A DNA stretch of 64,000 nt from Shimia litoralis (GCF_005518135.1 NZ_SULI01000008.1:62001-126000), one strand, 5' to 3'; counted from the first letter of the stretch, positions 8,957-18,863 are shown. Numbers and translations: made by a program. Notes: a model not told the origin generated them from the sequence alone.

Positions 8957-9497
8957 CGCCATTTTTGCCCTAAGCTTGCTCGCCAGCCCTGCCTTGGCAT
9001 CTGGTTTGCAAATCGAGATCGAAGGCGAAGGCGCAAACGGCGTTGTCACCATTGATCTGCTTGACGATGTGGCCCCAAAACACGTGGCGCAAATCAAGGC
9101 GCTTGCTGCAGACGGCAAATATGATGGCGTGGTGTTTCACCGCGTGATCGAAGGCTTTATGGCGCAAACCGGCGATGTTCAATTCGGAAAAATGGGCGGC
9201 GATATGCGCCGTGCGGGCATGGGCGGATCTGATCTCTCTGATCTTCCTGCCGAATTCTCCGATGTGCCGTTTGATCGCGGTGTCGTTGGCATGGCCCGCA
9301 GCCAGAATCCCGATTCAGCAAACAGCCAGTTCTTTATCATGTTCAACCAAGGGCATTTCCTGAACGGGCAATACACGGTTGTTGGACGTGTCACTGACGG
9401 AATGGATGTCGTTGATACGATCAAGCGCGGCCAAGGCCAAAGCGGGTCCGTCACTGGCAAACCTGATGTGATGACAAAAGTCACCGTCACTGACTAG
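8943..9497 (+). CDS. Exported cyclophilin-type peptidyl-prolyl cis-trans isomerase
   Basis: 184 residues. The N-terminus LMRNAIFALSLLASPALASG is a signal peptide, so this copy acts in the periplasm. The catalytic core matches its upstream neighbour: FHRVIEGFMAQTGDVQFGK, ARSQNPDSANSQFFIMF, FLNGQYTVVGRVTDGMDVVD. Two starts are possible, ATG 8943 or ATG 8949; AAAGG nine bases before 8943 favours the first. It begins inside the last codons of the cytoplasmic cyclophilin gene, and a strong terminator follows at 9551. Confidence 0.93.
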   Translation: MLMRNAIFALSLLASPALASGLQIEIEGEGANGVVTIDLLDDVAPKHVAQIKALAADGKYDGVVFHRVIEGFMAQTGDVQFGKMGGDMRRAGMGGSDLSDLPAEFSDVPFDRGVVGMARSQNPDSANSQFFIMFNQGHFLNGQYTVVGRVTDGMDVVDTIKRGQGQSGSVTGKPDVMTKVTVTD

Positions 9498-9550
9498 GTG
9501 TGATGGCCTGCGCGGTACGCGCAAGGACACAGGTTTTCAAACCATCGTGA

Positions 9551-9574
9551 GGGGGGCTATGCAGCCCCCCTTAT
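9551..9574 (+). terminator. Rho-independent terminator after the cyclophilin pair
   Basis: Stem GGGGGGCT (9551-9558) / AGCCCCCC (9563-9570), tetraloop ATGC, followed by TTATTATTG. It sits about 54 bp past the second cyclophilin stop. Confidence 0.85.
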
Positions 9575-9616
9575 TATTGTGCACCCTCAGGAGGTGTCGC
9601 AATAGGGGGAAAACCC

Positions 9617-10582
9617 GTGTCGATCCGCAAACTTGTCGCCATCCTGATGCTCTGTCCTGCCATGGCTTTGGCCAATCCAGATTTTTGGAAGCATGAATGG
9701 CCCGAGACCGATTTTGGCACCACGACAATCGACAATTGGGTGGAAATCCTGTCAGGCGGCCCGCCCAAAGATGGCATACCAGCCCTAAGTGATCCCCAGT
9801 TCGTGTTGGTCTCGCAAGAGACTAGGATCGGGGGGCGCGAGCCGGTGATTGCTGTCGAGATGCCCGGAGAGAGCGCGCGCGCCTATCCGCTGCGGTATCT
9901 GACGTGGCATGAAATTGTGAACGACACCATTGGCGCCACCCCGATCGCGGTGACCTTCTGTCCTTTGTGCAACTCGGCGCTGACCTTTGATCGGCGCGTG
10001 GCAGATCGCGTTTTGACATTCGGTGTCAGCGGCAAATTACGAAACTCTGACATGATCATGTATGATCGCGAGACCCAAAGCTGGTGGCAGCAAGCCATCG
10101 GGACGGCGGTTGTCGGCATGTTAACGGGGACAGAATTGCGCCCTGTGGTGTCATGGATGGAAGATTGGGACAGCTTTCGACACCGCAACCCGGATGGATT
10201 GGTGATGGCGCAACCGCCTCACAACCGCCCGTATGGCCGCAATCCATACGAAGGATACGACAGCGCATATAAACCCTTTTTGTATAGCGGCGAGTTTCCC
10301 CCGCACGATATTGACCCATTGGCGCGGGTTGTGCGCGTTGGCAACAAGGCGTGGCCACTCGACCGGCTCAGAACCTTGGAGGGGATCAAGGAGGATGGGA
10401 TAGAAATTTCCTGGACCTCGGGTCAGGCCTCTGCGCTGGACACCGCAGAGATTGGCCAAGGCAAGGATGTCGGCACCATTCGAGTGCGCGATGCCGCTGG
10501 TGCGGACTTGCCGCATGATGTGATGTTTGCCTTTGCGTTTCATGCGTTTTGGCCCACAGGCATCTGGATGTTGGGCGACTAG
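9617..10582 (+). CDS. DUF3179 domain-containing secreted protein
   Basis: 321 residues starting at GTG 9617 with GGGGGAAAA upstream. The N-terminus is a signal peptide (VAILMLCPAMALA, cleavage before NPDFW). The rest matches DUF3179: PVIAVEMPGESARAYPLRYL, the hallmark TFCPLCNSALTFDR with its CPLC pair (about residues 116-119), VSGKLRNSDMIMYDR, and ETQSWWQQAIGTAVVG. Function is unknown; the CPLC motif could bind a metal or form a disulfide in the periplasm. It lies between two terminator-bounded units and is probably transcribed alone or with the small membrane protein that follows. Confidence 0.92.
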   Translation: MSIRKLVAILMLCPAMALANPDFWKHEWPETDFGTTTIDNWVEILSGGPPKDGIPALSDPQFVLVSQETRIGGREPVIAVEMPGESARAYPLRYLTWHEIVNDTIGATPIAVTFCPLCNSALTFDRRVADRVLTFGVSGKLRNSDMIMYDRETQSWWQQAIGTAVVGMLTGTELRPVVSWMEDWDSFRHRNPDGLVMAQPPHNRPYGRNPYEGYDSAYKPFLYSGEFPPHDIDPLARVVRVGNKAWPLDRLRTLEGIKEDGIEISWTSGQASALDTAEIGQGKDVGTIRVRDAAGADLPHDVMFAFAFHAFWPTGIWMLGD

Positions 10583-10660
10583 GCACTTTGGAGCGACTTG
10601 CGGTCGCTCAAGGCGAGACATTCACGGCTCTGCTATTATTGGGGCAGGAGGAGAGTTGTG

Positions 10661-10954
10661 ATGAGATTTCTTATTGGACTTGTAATATCGCTTGGGTTTC
10701 TGTTGGTCGGCTTTGTCATCTTGGGGGCCGGGCTGGAGACAATATCGGCCAAAGGTATGACGGAAGACGCCATTGCTGCCTTGGTCATAGGTGGGGGATT
10801 AACCGTTGTTGGCGCTGTCGTCTTTTGGGCGGCAAATGGTGCGCGCCGCAAACGCAAGGCTGGCCAAAAAGCAGATTACACCGACGCGAGTGCGACCGTT
10901 TTGGGAATGACCATGGTTTCGGATAGCTTTGATGACGGTGACGCGGGGGACTAG
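10661..10954 (+). CDS. Small two-helix membrane protein of unknown function
   Basis: 97 residues from ATG 10661, chosen because AGGAGG lies just upstream. The frame is open to 10598, but that extension overlaps the end of the previous gene region and has no hydrophobic character. Two membrane segments are visible, FLIGLVISLGFLLVGFVILG (about 3-22) and ALVIGGGLTVVGAVVFWAA (about 41-59), followed by a basic RRKRK stop-transfer and an acidic C-terminus ending DSFDDGDAGD. I do not recognise a family. The gene is convergent with the bactofilin operon, with a shared terminator between them. Confidence 0.75.
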   Translation: MRFLIGLVISLGFLLVGFVILGAGLETISAKGMTEDAIAALVIGGGLTVVGAVVFWAANGARRKRKAGQKADYTDASATVLGMTMVSDSFDDGDAGD

Positions 10955-11012
10955 CGGCGCCTGAAATCGCGGATTCGACCAAAGCGTCTGGCGATCTGTC
11001 AGAAGAAACGAA

Positions 11013-11040
11013 AAAGAGCGCTCCGGTCAGAGCGCTCTTT
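11013..11040 (-). terminator. Bidirectional intrinsic terminator between the small membrane protein and bactofilin
   Basis: Perfect 10-bp stem AAAGAGCGCT (11013-11022) / AGCGCTCTTT (11031-11040) with an 8-nt loop. The minus strand runs into TTTTTCGTTT, ending the bactofilin transcript; the plus strand reads TTTACA. Confidence 0.85.
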
Positions 11041-11061
11041 ACATAGAAAATATCTAATAGC

Positions 11062-11568
11062 TTAAGCGCCTGCTGCGGGCTTCTTGGCTGGAGCAGGGGC
11101 TGCGGCTTTTTTGGTCAGCGGGTCGTCTTGACGCTGGACCGAACCTTCGAAATGCGCACCGCTCTCGATGGCGATGGTCTTGTGAATGATGTCACCTTCG
11201 ACGCGCGCGGTGGATGTCAGACGCACCTTAAGGCCACGGACACGACCCACGATACGGCCATTGACCACAACATCATCAGCAATCACTTCACCTTTGATGG
11301 TGGCGGTTTCGCCAATGGTCAACAGATGCGCGCGAATGTCGCCTTCCACGATGCCTTCGACCTGAATGTCGCCCGTGGTTTTCATGTTCCCGGTCACGTG
11401 CAAGTCCGATGACAGCACGGATGCCGGTGGCTTTGCCTTAGGGGGCGATGATTTGAACTCGCCAGACTTTGGTGCCGCAGGGGCCGCAGGCGCAGCAGCA
11501 GGGGCCGGAGATCTGGCCGGCTCGGCGGCTTTTTGTGCGGGTTCGTTGATTTTACTCTTAGAAAACAT
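11062..11568 (-). CDS. Bactofilin-family polymer-forming cytoskeletal protein
   Basis: 168 residues. A disordered Pro/Ala-rich N-terminus (residues about 1-50) and C-terminal KKAAAPAPAKKPAAG tail flank a central bactofilin (DUF583) beta-helix: SVLSSDLHVTGNMKTTGDI, VEGIVEGDIRAHLLTIGETA, KGEVIADDVVVNGRIVGRV, TARVEGDIIHKTIAIESGA. Such proteins polymerise without nucleotide and scaffold cell-wall enzymes at the inner membrane. Its start lies inside the 3' end of the M23 peptidase gene (11-bp overlap), a pairing also known for Helicobacter CcmA/Csd1, which implies a joint role in local peptidoglycan remodelling or cell shape. Confidence 0.92.
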   Translation of the reverse strand: MFSKSKINEPAQKAAEPARSPAPAAAPAAPAAPKSGEFKSSPPKAKPPASVLSSDLHVTGNMKTTGDIQVEGIVEGDIRAHLLTIGETATIKGEVIADDVVVNGRIVGRVRGLKVRLTSTARVEGDIIHKTIAIESGAHFEGSVQRQDDPLTKKAAAPAPAKKPAAGA

Positions 11569-12871
11569 CTCTTCCTGCCTTGATAAATGTCATCGGGTTT
11601 ACGGCCCGACCGTTTACGCGCACCTCATAGTGCAAATGCGTGCCAGTGGACCGTCCAGAGTTGCCCATATCACCTATACGATCGCCGCGCGAGACCCTTT
11701 GGCCGACTTTTACGCGGATTTTCGCCAAGTGCGCATACCGTGTTTCGATTCCGAATTCATGTTTGATTTTGATAAGCCGTCCATATCCCGAAAGCCAATC
11801 GGCGTGAACAACCACACCTTCGGCTGTGGCATAGATCGGCGTGCCGTGGCGCGCGGCAAAATCGGTGCCCTTGTGCATCCGTCCCCAACGCATGCCAAAG
11901 CCGCTGGTATAGCGAAAGGCGCTCTTGAGAGGATTGGCAAATGGCGCGGTTTCTGCCGCGATCCGATACATGTTGAGCCGGTCCATCTGATCCAGCAGAC
12001 GGTTGGCGCGCACGGTTTCTTTGGTCAATTCGCCGCCCTTGGTCGAAAACGACAGCGGCATCATTGGGCCACCTTGACCTTGATAGCCGCGGCGGACTTC
12101 TTCCAGCAAAGTGTCGGTGTTCATGCCAGCCGCTTTGAACATTTTGTCCAGCGGGGCAACAGAGACCGTCATGGCATCTTCGAGCTGGCGGAAAATCTGA
12201 TCGTTCTTTTCTTCCATCAACGCCATTTCAAGCTGCATGTCTTCGGCGCTGCGCAGCGCGAGCTTGGCGCTTGCAATGACTTCGTCGCGTTGAGCCGCTG
12301 TTTCTTGAAGGGCGTCTGAGAGCACGCCAACCATTTCATTGCCCAATGGCGACGCGTCACCTTGGGCGCTGGCGGTATCTGTGGATACATTGCGCAGTCC
12401 GTCAACTTCGGTGCGGGCCAGTTCGCGTTCTTTCATGGTCCGGCGCAACGTCGACTGGATCACTTCGATCCCCGTCTCAAGTTCACGCCGCCGCGTCTCT
12501 GAGGCCAAAAGTTCGGATTGCATCAGCGAAATCTGGTCCAGCGCAGAGTTAAAGCGCGTTTGTGCCGCAAGTGCTTCTTCGGTGCGCGCGTCACGTTCGT
12601 CGGACAGATCATTCAAACGCAGTTCATAGGTTTGCTGATCGCGGCGGGCCTGTTCGCGAAAATTGCCCGATCCAATGGAGTCCATCAACAAAATGGCCGT
12701 GGCGACAATGGTCCATGCTACGATGACGGTGCTGCCCACAAAGGCGATAAGCTGTGTAGACGGGCGCAAGCGGATAAAACGCGTATCGGTATCAGATCGC
12801 AGAAAAAGACGGCGCTCTGGAAAAAATCGTTCCAAAAACGCGTGTAGTCTAATAGCGAACCGTGTTCTCAC
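11558..12871 (-). CDS. M23-family (LytM) murein endopeptidase with coiled coil
   Basis: 437 residues starting at GTG 12871 (GAGGA upstream). A basic cytoplasmic N-terminus is followed by one membrane helix (STQLIAFVGSTVIVAWTIV, about 38-62), a long periplasmic coiled coil (about 75-250), and a C-terminal LytM domain. Zinc ligands are visible: H333-x3-D337 (MHKGTDFAA) and H412-x-H414 (THLHYEV), so the enzyme appears catalytically intact. It should cleave peptide cross-links in peptidoglycan. The downstream bactofilin overlaps its stop, suggesting translation coupling and physical partnership. A CtrA-like TTAA-N7-TTAC sequence lies upstream at 12939. Confidence 0.93.
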   Translation of the reverse strand: MRTRFAIRLHAFLERFFPERRLFLRSDTDTRFIRLRPSTQLIAFVGSTVIVAWTIVATAILLMDSIGSGNFREQARRDQQTYELRLNDLSDERDARTEEALAAQTRFNSALDQISLMQSELLASETRRRELETGIEVIQSTLRRTMKERELARTEVDGLRNVSTDTASAQGDASPLGNEMVGVLSDALQETAAQRDEVIASAKLALRSAEDMQLEMALMEEKNDQIFRQLEDAMTVSVAPLDKMFKAAGMNTDTLLEEVRRGYQGQGGPMMPLSFSTKGGELTKETVRANRLLDQMDRLNMYRIAAETAPFANPLKSAFRYTSGFGMRWGRMHKGTDFAARHGTPIYATAEGVVVHADWLSGYGRLIKIKHEFGIETRYAHLAKIRVKVGQRVSRGDRIGDMGNSGRSTGTHLHYEVRVNGRAVNPMTFIKAGRDVF

Positions 12872-12938
12872 GTCGTGCGTCCTCTTCCTTACCCCTTGCG
12901 CGTGGTGCTCTTTTATTTCGGCACCGACGCGAAATCTC

Positions 12939-12953
12939 TTAACCAGACGTTAC
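12939..12953. promoter_or_regulatory. Candidate CtrA binding site upstream of the M23-bactofilin operon
   Basis: TTAA-CCAGACG-TTAC differs by one base from the alphaproteobacterial CtrA consensus TTAA-N7-TTAA. It lies 68-82 bp upstream of the M23 gene start, in a plausible promoter position. Such sequences also occur by chance. Confidence 0.35.
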
Positions 12954-13029
12954 CGAAGGGGCAAGTTTTTTAAGCGTTTTCATGCAGCTTCTGATTGCCG
13001 CAGGCCAAACCGGCAAGCTCTTGCCGATG

Positions 13030-13857
13030 TTATGGCTCTGTGACGGACCCTTGTTCGGTCAGAGGCCAATAGAAATCCGGCGGTAATCCTGCTTCTGCGC
13101 GCTTTTCCTCGTTAAAAGGAGGTTTCAGCGTACTGTGGAAATACTTGCGGACCAGCTTATGAAAGACATCTTTGGGGTCCAGATTGTGACGGCCGCACAA
13201 AAAGTTGAACCATTTTGACCCATAGGCCACGTGGCCGACTTCTTCGGCATAGATGGTTTCCAGCGCTGACACGGTTTCGGTTTCGCCCGCCTTTTGGAAA
13301 ACGGTGATCATGCCGGGGGTCACGTCGAGGCCGCGTGCCTCAAGCACCATGGGAACAACGGCCAAACGCCCCAGAAAATCTGTGGCGGTGTCCTCGGCGG
13401 CGCGCCACATTCCGGCGTGGGCAGGCAAGGCGCCGTAATGGCTGTCTAGGTTCTCAAGACAGTCGCATACCAGATTGAAATGTTTGGATTCTTCGTCGGC
13501 TGCCTTGACCCAGTCGTCGTAAAATCCGACGGGCATCGGGGTGTCTGCAAATCGGGCAATGATATCCCAATGCAAATCAACTGCGTTCAATTCGATATGG
13601 GCCACCGCGTGCAACAGGGCAATGCGCCCTTGCGGGCTACCCGGGCGGCGGCGGGGCACATCGCGGGGCGATAACAGCTCTGGTTTGTCAGGACGTGAGG
13701 GCATGATTGGCGGTGTCGCCGTGCCGATTTCGATCTCGGACCCAGCCTTGCGCGCGGCAAACCATGCGGCGGCGTATTTGTGAGACAGCGCGGTTTTCGC
13801 GCGCCCGTCTGCCGTTGTCAGAACCTCGACAGCCATTTGTGAAAGCGTTTGGGTCAT
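13030..13857 (-). CDS. DUF455 family ferritin-like protein
   Basis: 275 residues. The DUF455 family has a ferritin-like four-helix fold with a probable di-iron site. Candidate ligands are visible: E in AHIELNAVDLHWD, E/H in ADEESKHFNLV, E in VLEARGLDVTPGM and E/H in YAEEVGHVAYGSKWF, matching the repeated E...ExxH pattern of this fold. No reaction is established; the family is often compared with tRNA hydroxylase MiaE. It overlaps the upstream peroxiredoxin gene by 4 bp (ATGA), so they are co-translated, which fits an oxidative-stress or iron-related context without proving it. Confidence 0.9.
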   Translation of the reverse strand: MTQTLSQMAVEVLTTADGRAKTALSHKYAAAWFAARKAGSEIEIGTATPPIMPSRPDKPELLSPRDVPRRRPGSPQGRIALLHAVAHIELNAVDLHWDIIARFADTPMPVGFYDDWVKAADEESKHFNLVCDCLENLDSHYGALPAHAGMWRAAEDTATDFLGRLAVVPMVLEARGLDVTPGMITVFQKAGETETVSALETIYAEEVGHVAYGSKWFNFLCGRHNLDPKDVFHKLVRKYFHSTLKPPFNEEKRAEAGLPPDFYWPLTEQGSVTEP

Positions 13858-14318
13858 CCCAGCGCCTTTACTGCGTCGAGCACGTCTTGGACATGGCCGT
13901 CGACTTTAACCTTGCGCCAGACATTCGCGATGCGACCTGTGCCATCAATCAGGAACGTCGAGCGCTCGATTCCCATAAAGGTCTTGCCGTACATCTTTTT
14001 CTCTTTCCAAACGCCATAGGCTTCGCAGACCTCGCTGTCAGCATCCGACAAAAGCGGCATGCCCAGCTCTTTTTTGGCAAGAAACCGCTCGTGAGAGGCC
14101 ATGTTATCTTTGGAAATCCCGAACACATGTGCGCCGGCGGCGTCGAACGCGGCAAGGTTTTCGGTGAAACCGATGGCTTCTTTTGTGCATCCTGCCGTAT
14201 TGTCCCGTGGATAAAAGAACAGCACGATTGCCTTGGGTTGCAACGCAGAAAGCGTGACAGATGTGTCGCCCGTTGCGGGCAGCGTGAAGTCCAGGGCCAT
14301 GTCGGCAACGTCAACCAT
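13854..14318 (-). CDS. bcp: Thioredoxin-dependent peroxiredoxin (BCP/PrxQ type)
   Basis: Reduces peroxides with a peroxidatic cysteine in the cytoplasm. From ATG 14318 (MVDVADMALDFTLPA), preceded by AAGGAG, it has 154 residues, the usual BCP length. The active site FFYPRDNTAGCTKEAIGF carries the peroxidatic Cys but Ala-Gly in place of a CPxxC resolving Cys at the +5 position; whether another Cys (VCEAYG, about residue 96) resolves it is unclear. The frame is open upstream to 14399 without family similarity. Four-base overlap with the DUF455 gene downstream. Confidence 0.93.
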   Translation of the reverse strand: MVDVADMALDFTLPATGDTSVTLSALQPKAIVLFFYPRDNTAGCTKEAIGFTENLAAFDAAGAHVFGISKDNMASHERFLAKKELGMPLLSDADSEVCEAYGVWKEKKMYGKTFMGIERSTFLIDGTGRIANVWRKVKVDGHVQDVLDAVKALG

Positions 14319-14439
14319 CGAGAGTCTCCTTGGGTCAGGTGCGCGTACCGTATATAGTCGAGCGTGGCGAGCAATAGAAAACACATAATGGCAGGGCAAA
14401 CCGCTGACCGAAACACCAGATATCTCTTCTCAAGCGCCG

Positions 14440-17400
14440 GTGACCGGACGGCGACGCCGTCTGTTTGGCATTTGGGCGCTTCAGAGCCTCGCGTTGCTGG
14501 CGATCGTTGGCGCGGTGGGCTTGTTTGCTTTGCTGGGGCGGCCGGTGGATTTACCGCAATGGGTCGTGAGCCGGATTGAGCAGACCGTTAACCAACGCAT
14601 CCAGAAATTTGATCTGGCTTTGGGTGAGGTGTCCATTGTTGTCGAGGATAACTGGAATCCGCGCATCTATGTGCGCGACGTCGAAGTCTCCGAAGTGGGG
14701 TCGTCAAGCCGCATCGATCTGGAAGAAGTCCACACCACGCTATCGGTTTCCAATCTGATACAGGGTCGTATCGCACCGCGCGAAATTGTTGTCTCGGGAT
14801 TGTTTTTGAATATGCGCCGCTTGCAAGACGGATCGTTTGATCTGGCGTTGGGCGAGGGCGGTCAGGCGGTCAACCCGATCAACCGGACGGCACAAATTCA
14901 AGATGTCGGGCGCATTGTCGAGGACATTCTTGATCGTCCTGCGTTTGCCGAGTTGGATCGGCTGTCGATGGATGCGCTGGCCTTGCGTTACGAAGATGTG
15001 CGGGCAGGGCGTGGATGGACTGTGGATGGTGGTTTGGCACGCATGGAACGCGAAGGCGATTTTGTGCGTCTGCACGCGCAGTTTTCGGTATTGGGCCAGC
15101 GTTCGTATGCATCAACGGTCGATGTGTCGTTTGAAACCTCTTACGGGTCCGAGGAATCGCGGTTTGGGATGTCGTTTGAAAGCTTGCCTTCTGGCGATAT
15201 CGCGTCCCAGTCGCCTGCCGTCACTTGGTTGAATGTGTTTAAGGCCCCGATTTCCGGATCGTTGCGGATGTCGACGGATGTGACCGGCCGCCTTGGTCCG
15301 ACGCATGTGTCGCTTGAAATCGGCGAAGGGGTCCTTCAGCCCAACGAAAATGTACGTCCGATCCCGATCGAGTCTGCCCACACTTTTCTGTCTTATGATC
15401 CTGCAACGTTGACATTGGCGTTGGAAGACTTTGCGTTGAACTCCAAGCTTCTCAAGGCCGAAGCTGTGGGCAAGGCCGTTCTGGCCAAGCTTGTCGAGGG
15501 GCGCCCCGAAGAAATGCTGGTTCAGATGAACCTGAGCAAACTTGAATTGAACCCGAAAAATTTGGCCGACGTGCCGATTGCGCTGGATGACTCTTTTATC
15601 GACTTCCGGTTGCGGCTGAACCCGTTCGAGGTGTCGTTGGGGCAATTGGTGCTGCGTCAGGATGGGCACCGTTTGTTGTTGAATGGCGAACTGGCCACCG
15701 ATGGCGAGAATTGGGTGTATTCCCTGGATGGTCATATGAACTCGGTTGAACCTGATCGGTTGATCGGAATTTGGCCGGATCGTGTGAAGACCAAGCTTCG
15801 CAAGTGGATCGTCGACAACATCCACAGTGTTCAACTGAGCGATATCAATCTGGCGGTGCGCTCGCGGGTCGATGCACCGCCGGATGTCTATGCGGATTTC
15901 CAGTTCAAAGATCTGGATTTGCGGTTCATGAAAACGATGCCCCCCATCAAAGGGGGGGCGGGATATGCGACCTTGATCCGCAATCAGTTCATCGTCGGGG
16001 CAGAACGCGGCGTCATTCGTGCCCAAGAAGGCGGCGAGGTTCAAATCCAGAACACTGGCTTTACCGTAACCGATACGCGGATCAAAAAATCACCGGCGAT
16101 TGTGCGCATCGTCGGCCAAGCCCCGGTCAAAGCGGTGTTGTCGCTGCTGAATCGCAAACCACTCGAGATCATGACCAAGGCCAATTTACCCGTGGATGTC
16201 GGCAGTGGCTGGGTCAAAGCCACCGGATTTCTGAATTTGGTGCTCAAGGACAAAATTTTACCCGAGGATGTCAAATTCGACATCTCGGGAACCGTCAGCG
16301 ATGCCAAAAGCACGCATTTCCTAAAGGACAAGGTCATTTCAGGCGATCTGACTGTGCATGCCACCGATGAGCGTGTCGAACTTGGCGGGCCGGGCTTTGT
16401 GGGGGATTTGCCTGTCGAGGCCGCATGGTCTTTGCCCATTGGCCGCAAGAATGACGGCACCAGCACGTTGACTGGATGGGCCGAGCTGAGCGCGCGAACC
16501 CTCACGGAATTCAATGTGGGTCTCCCCAAAGGCACGGTGACGGGACTGGGTCGTGGCAGCTTTGTGATTGATTTCGTCAAAGGCACGGCGCCCAAAATGG
16601 CGATCACCACTGATTTCACAGGTGTCGGCTTGTCGTTTCCACCTTTGGCATGGGAAAAACCTGCCAAGACCGCAGCCAGCGGCACGTTGGATCTGACCCT
16701 TGCAGAGGCCCCCGTGATTGACGGGTTTTCGATCAAGGCGCCGGGCCTAAAGGCGGATGGTCGGATTGAACTGGCCCCAGATGGCGGATTGGGGCGATTG
16801 GTGATGAACAGCCTAAGCGTCTCTGACTGGTTGACAGGCACCGGTGAATTGCGTGGCCGCGGCGCAGGCGTGGCCCCCGAAGTCATCGTCCACAACGGGT
16901 CGCTGGATATGCGTCGCATGCCCCCGCAGGTTGGCGGCAGCAATGGAAACCCAAGCGACAGCGGAATCGGACCCGCATCCGTGACCTTGGACCGTGTTCA
17001 GGTCACTGACACGATCTCGTTGCGCGGCTTTAAGGGTGATTTTGTGAATACAGGCGGCCTTAAGGGGCGCTTTACGGCTTTGCTGAACGGCTCGGCCCCT
17101 GTCCGAGGCCAGCTTTTGCCGCAGTCGGGACGCACTGCTGTGCGTGCGCAATCTGATCGCGCCGATCTGGTCCTGACCGCGCTTGGCGTGGTGCCGTCGG
17201 CTTCGCGTGGAACGCTTGATTTCCGGCTGGACCCCACGGCCAAGGCCGGAGAATACGACGGAGCGTTTGAGATCAAGAATATCAAGATCAAAGAAGCGCC
17301 TGCCATCGCAGAGCTTTTGAATGCCATCAGCATTGTGGGCCTGATTGAACAGCTCAGCGGGCCGGGAATTCTGTTCACCGATGTGGCGTCTCGGTTTCGG

Positions 17401-17709
17401 TTGACGCCCTCGCAGATCATTCTGGCCCAAGGCAGTGCCGTGGGACCCGCAATGGGATTGTCGATGGATGGGTATTACAATTTTGCCAACTCGATGCTGG
17501 ATATGCAGGGCGCGATTTCACCAATCTATATGGTGAATTTGGTGGGACAGCCGATTGCTGCGCGCAAAGGCGAAGGACTTATTGCGTTTAACTACAACCT
17601 TTCAGGCCCTATCGACGACATGAAGGTGTCAGTGAACCCATTGTCTGCCTTGACGCCGGGCTTTTTCCGAGAGATTTTCCGCCGCCCGGCCCCCAAATTG
17701 GAAAAATGA
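14440..17709 (+). CDS. AsmA-like / DUF3971 giant membrane-anchored protein
   Basis: About 1089 residues. A basic N-terminus (TGRRRRLFG) precedes one signal anchor ([20 protein letters not shown]), then a very long beta-rich region with DUF3971 and a C-terminal AsmA-like domain ([40 protein letters not shown]). AsmA-like/TamB-related proteins are thought to bridge the inner and outer membranes and move lipids; for this member that is inference. The start is uncertain: GTG 14440 lacks a ribosome-binding site, while an in-frame CTG at 14404 has AGGG upstream; an in-frame stop at 14386 bounds the choices. It overlaps queA by 4 bp. Confidence 0.9.
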   Translation: MTGRRRRLFGIWALQSLALLAIVGAVGLFALLGRPVDLPQWVVSRIEQTVNQRIQKFDLALGEVSIVVEDNWNPRIYVRDVEVSEVGSSSRIDLEEVHTTLSVSNLIQGRIAPREIVVSGLFLNMRRLQDGSFDLALGEGGQAVNPINRTAQIQDVGRIVEDILDRPAFAELDRLSMDALALRYEDVRAGRGWTVDGGLARMEREGDFVRLHAQFSVLGQRSYASTVDVSFETSYGSEESRFGMSFESLPSGDIASQSPAVTWLNVFKAPISGSLRMSTDVTGRLGPTHVSLEIGEGVLQPNENVRPIPIESAHTFLSYDPATLTLALEDFALNSKLLKAEAVGKAVLAKLVEGRPEEMLVQMNLSKLELNPKNLADVPIALDDSFIDFRLRLNPFEVSLGQLVLRQDGHRLLLNGELATDGENWVYSLDGHMNSVEPDRLIGIWPDRVKTKLRKWIVDNIHSVQLSDINLAVRSRVDAPPDVYADFQFKDLDLRFMKTMPPIKGGAGYATLIRNQFIVGAERGVIRAQEGGEVQIQNTGFTVTDTRIKKSPAIVRIVGQAPVKAVLSLLNRKPLEIMTKANLPVDVGSGWVKATGFLNLVLKDKILPEDVKFDISGTVSDAKSTHFLKDKVISGDLTVHATDERVELGGPGFVGDLPVEAAWSLPIGRKNDGTSTLTGWAELSARTLTEFNVGLPKGTVTGLGRGSFVIDFVKGTAPKMAITTDFTGVGLSFPPLAWEKPAKTAASGTLDLTLAEAPVIDGFSIKAPGLKADGRIELAPDGGLGRLVMNSLSVSDWLTGTGELRGRGAGVAPEVIVHNGSLDMRRMPPQVGGSNGNPSDSGIGPASVTLDRVQVTDTISLRGFKGDFVNTGGLKGRFTALLNGSAPVRGQLLPQSGRTAVRAQSDRADLVLTALGVVPSASRGTLDFRLDPTAKAGEYDGAFEIKNIKIKEAPAIAELLNAISIVGLIEQLSGPGILFTDVASRFRLTPSQIILAQGSAVGPAMGLSMDGYYNFANSMLDMQGAISPIYMVNLVGQPIAARKGEGLIAFNYNLSGPIDDMKVSVNPLSALTPGFFREIFRRPAPKLEK

Positions 17710-18761
17710 AACCGATGCAGCTGTCTGACTTTGACTTTGATCTTCCGGACCACCTGATTGCGACACGTCCGGCTGTTCCGCGCACCTCAGCCCGTTTGCT
17801 GGTGTCCAATGGCCCACAGACCGTTGATGCCACCGTGGGGGATATGCCCGAATGGTTGCGCCCCGGAGATCGGCTTGTGCTCAATGACACCAAGGTTATT
17901 CCGGCGCGCCTGACCGGGGCACGTCATCGGGTCGGCCCAGAAGGTCCAACCAGCGCCAAGATCGAAGTGACCTTGTTGGAACCGCGCGCAGATGGTCAAT
18001 GGAGCGCGCTTCTCAAGCCGCTCAAGAAAGTTCGTGAAGGCGAAGAGATTGTCTTTGCCGACAACTTCAAGGCCACCTTGTTGCACAAGGATGCAGGGCA
18101 GGCGGTGTTACAGTTTGATCTGCGCGGCGAGGATTTTGACGGGGCGTTGGCTGCTGCTGGTGCGATGCCTTTGCCGCCCTATATTGCCGCCAAACGCGCC
18201 GCAGATGAACAGGATAAAACCGATTATCAAACCGTCTGGGCCGAACATTCGGGCGCTGTCGCGGCCCCCACAGCGTCGTTGCACTTTGATCAGGCTTTGT
18301 TGGATACGCTTGCGCAGATGGGGGTGACATTCACCTTTGTGACGCTGCACGTCGGGGCAGGGACGTTTTTACCGGTGAAAGTCGACAACGTGCTGGATCA
18401 CAAAATGCATTCCGAATGGGGCCGCGTCAGCCCCGAGGCCGCGCGCGATATTCAGGACACCAAAGCCAACGGGGGACGTGTGATTCCGGTTGGCACCACG
18501 GCGCTGCGTCTGATTGAAACCGCAGCGCGCAGCGGACAGATACAGCCGTGGCAGGGGGGAACCGACATTTTCATCTATCCCGGGTTCACATTTCATGTGG
18601 CGGATGCGTTGATCACTAACTTTCACCTGCCCAAATCCACCTTGATGATGTTGGTGTCAGCCTTTGTCGGTGCAGATCGTATTCGCGAGATTTACCAACA
18701 TGCCGTATCCAAGGAATATCGCTTTTTTTCTTATGGCGATGCCTCTTTGCTGATACCCTAG
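17706..18761 (+). CDS. queA: S-adenosylmethionine:tRNA ribosyltransferase-isomerase
   Basis: Transfers and isomerises the ribosyl part of SAM to preQ1-tRNA, forming epoxyqueuosine, in the queuosine tRNA modification pathway. 351 residues, full length. Characteristic segments: [18 protein letters not shown] near the N-terminus, [16 protein letters not shown], the central [35 protein letters not shown], and C-terminal [17 protein letters not shown]. The start ATG overlaps the stop of the AsmA-like gene (ATGA), with a second in-frame ATG at 17715. No other queuosine genes are visible in the window. Confidence 0.97.
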   Translation: MKPMQLSDFDFDLPDHLIATRPAVPRTSARLLVSNGPQTVDATVGDMPEWLRPGDRLVLNDTKVIPARLTGARHRVGPEGPTSAKIEVTLLEPRADGQWSALLKPLKKVREGEEIVFADNFKATLLHKDAGQAVLQFDLRGEDFDGALAAAGAMPLPPYIAAKRAADEQDKTDYQTVWAEHSGAVAAPTASLHFDQALLDTLAQMGVTFTFVTLHVGAGTFLPVKVDNVLDHKMHSEWGRVSPEAARDIQDTKANGGRVIPVGTTALRLIETAARSGQIQPWQGGTDIFIYPGFTFHVADALITNFHLPKSTLMMLVSAFVGADRIREIYQHAVSKEYRFFSYGDASLLIP

Positions 18762-18863
18762 ATGTAAATTGATGGCGCAAATGCGCCAAGCAGGTCGCAG
18801 ACAATACATATGGCTGTGGCAAATTCGTGCAAGAAAGAACGCTTAGACGAATAGGAGTCGCGG

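Noticed and set aside
18773-18788. TGGCGC-AAAT-GCGCCA hairpin after queA
   Set aside because: Six-bp stem with no T tract; too weak to call a terminator.
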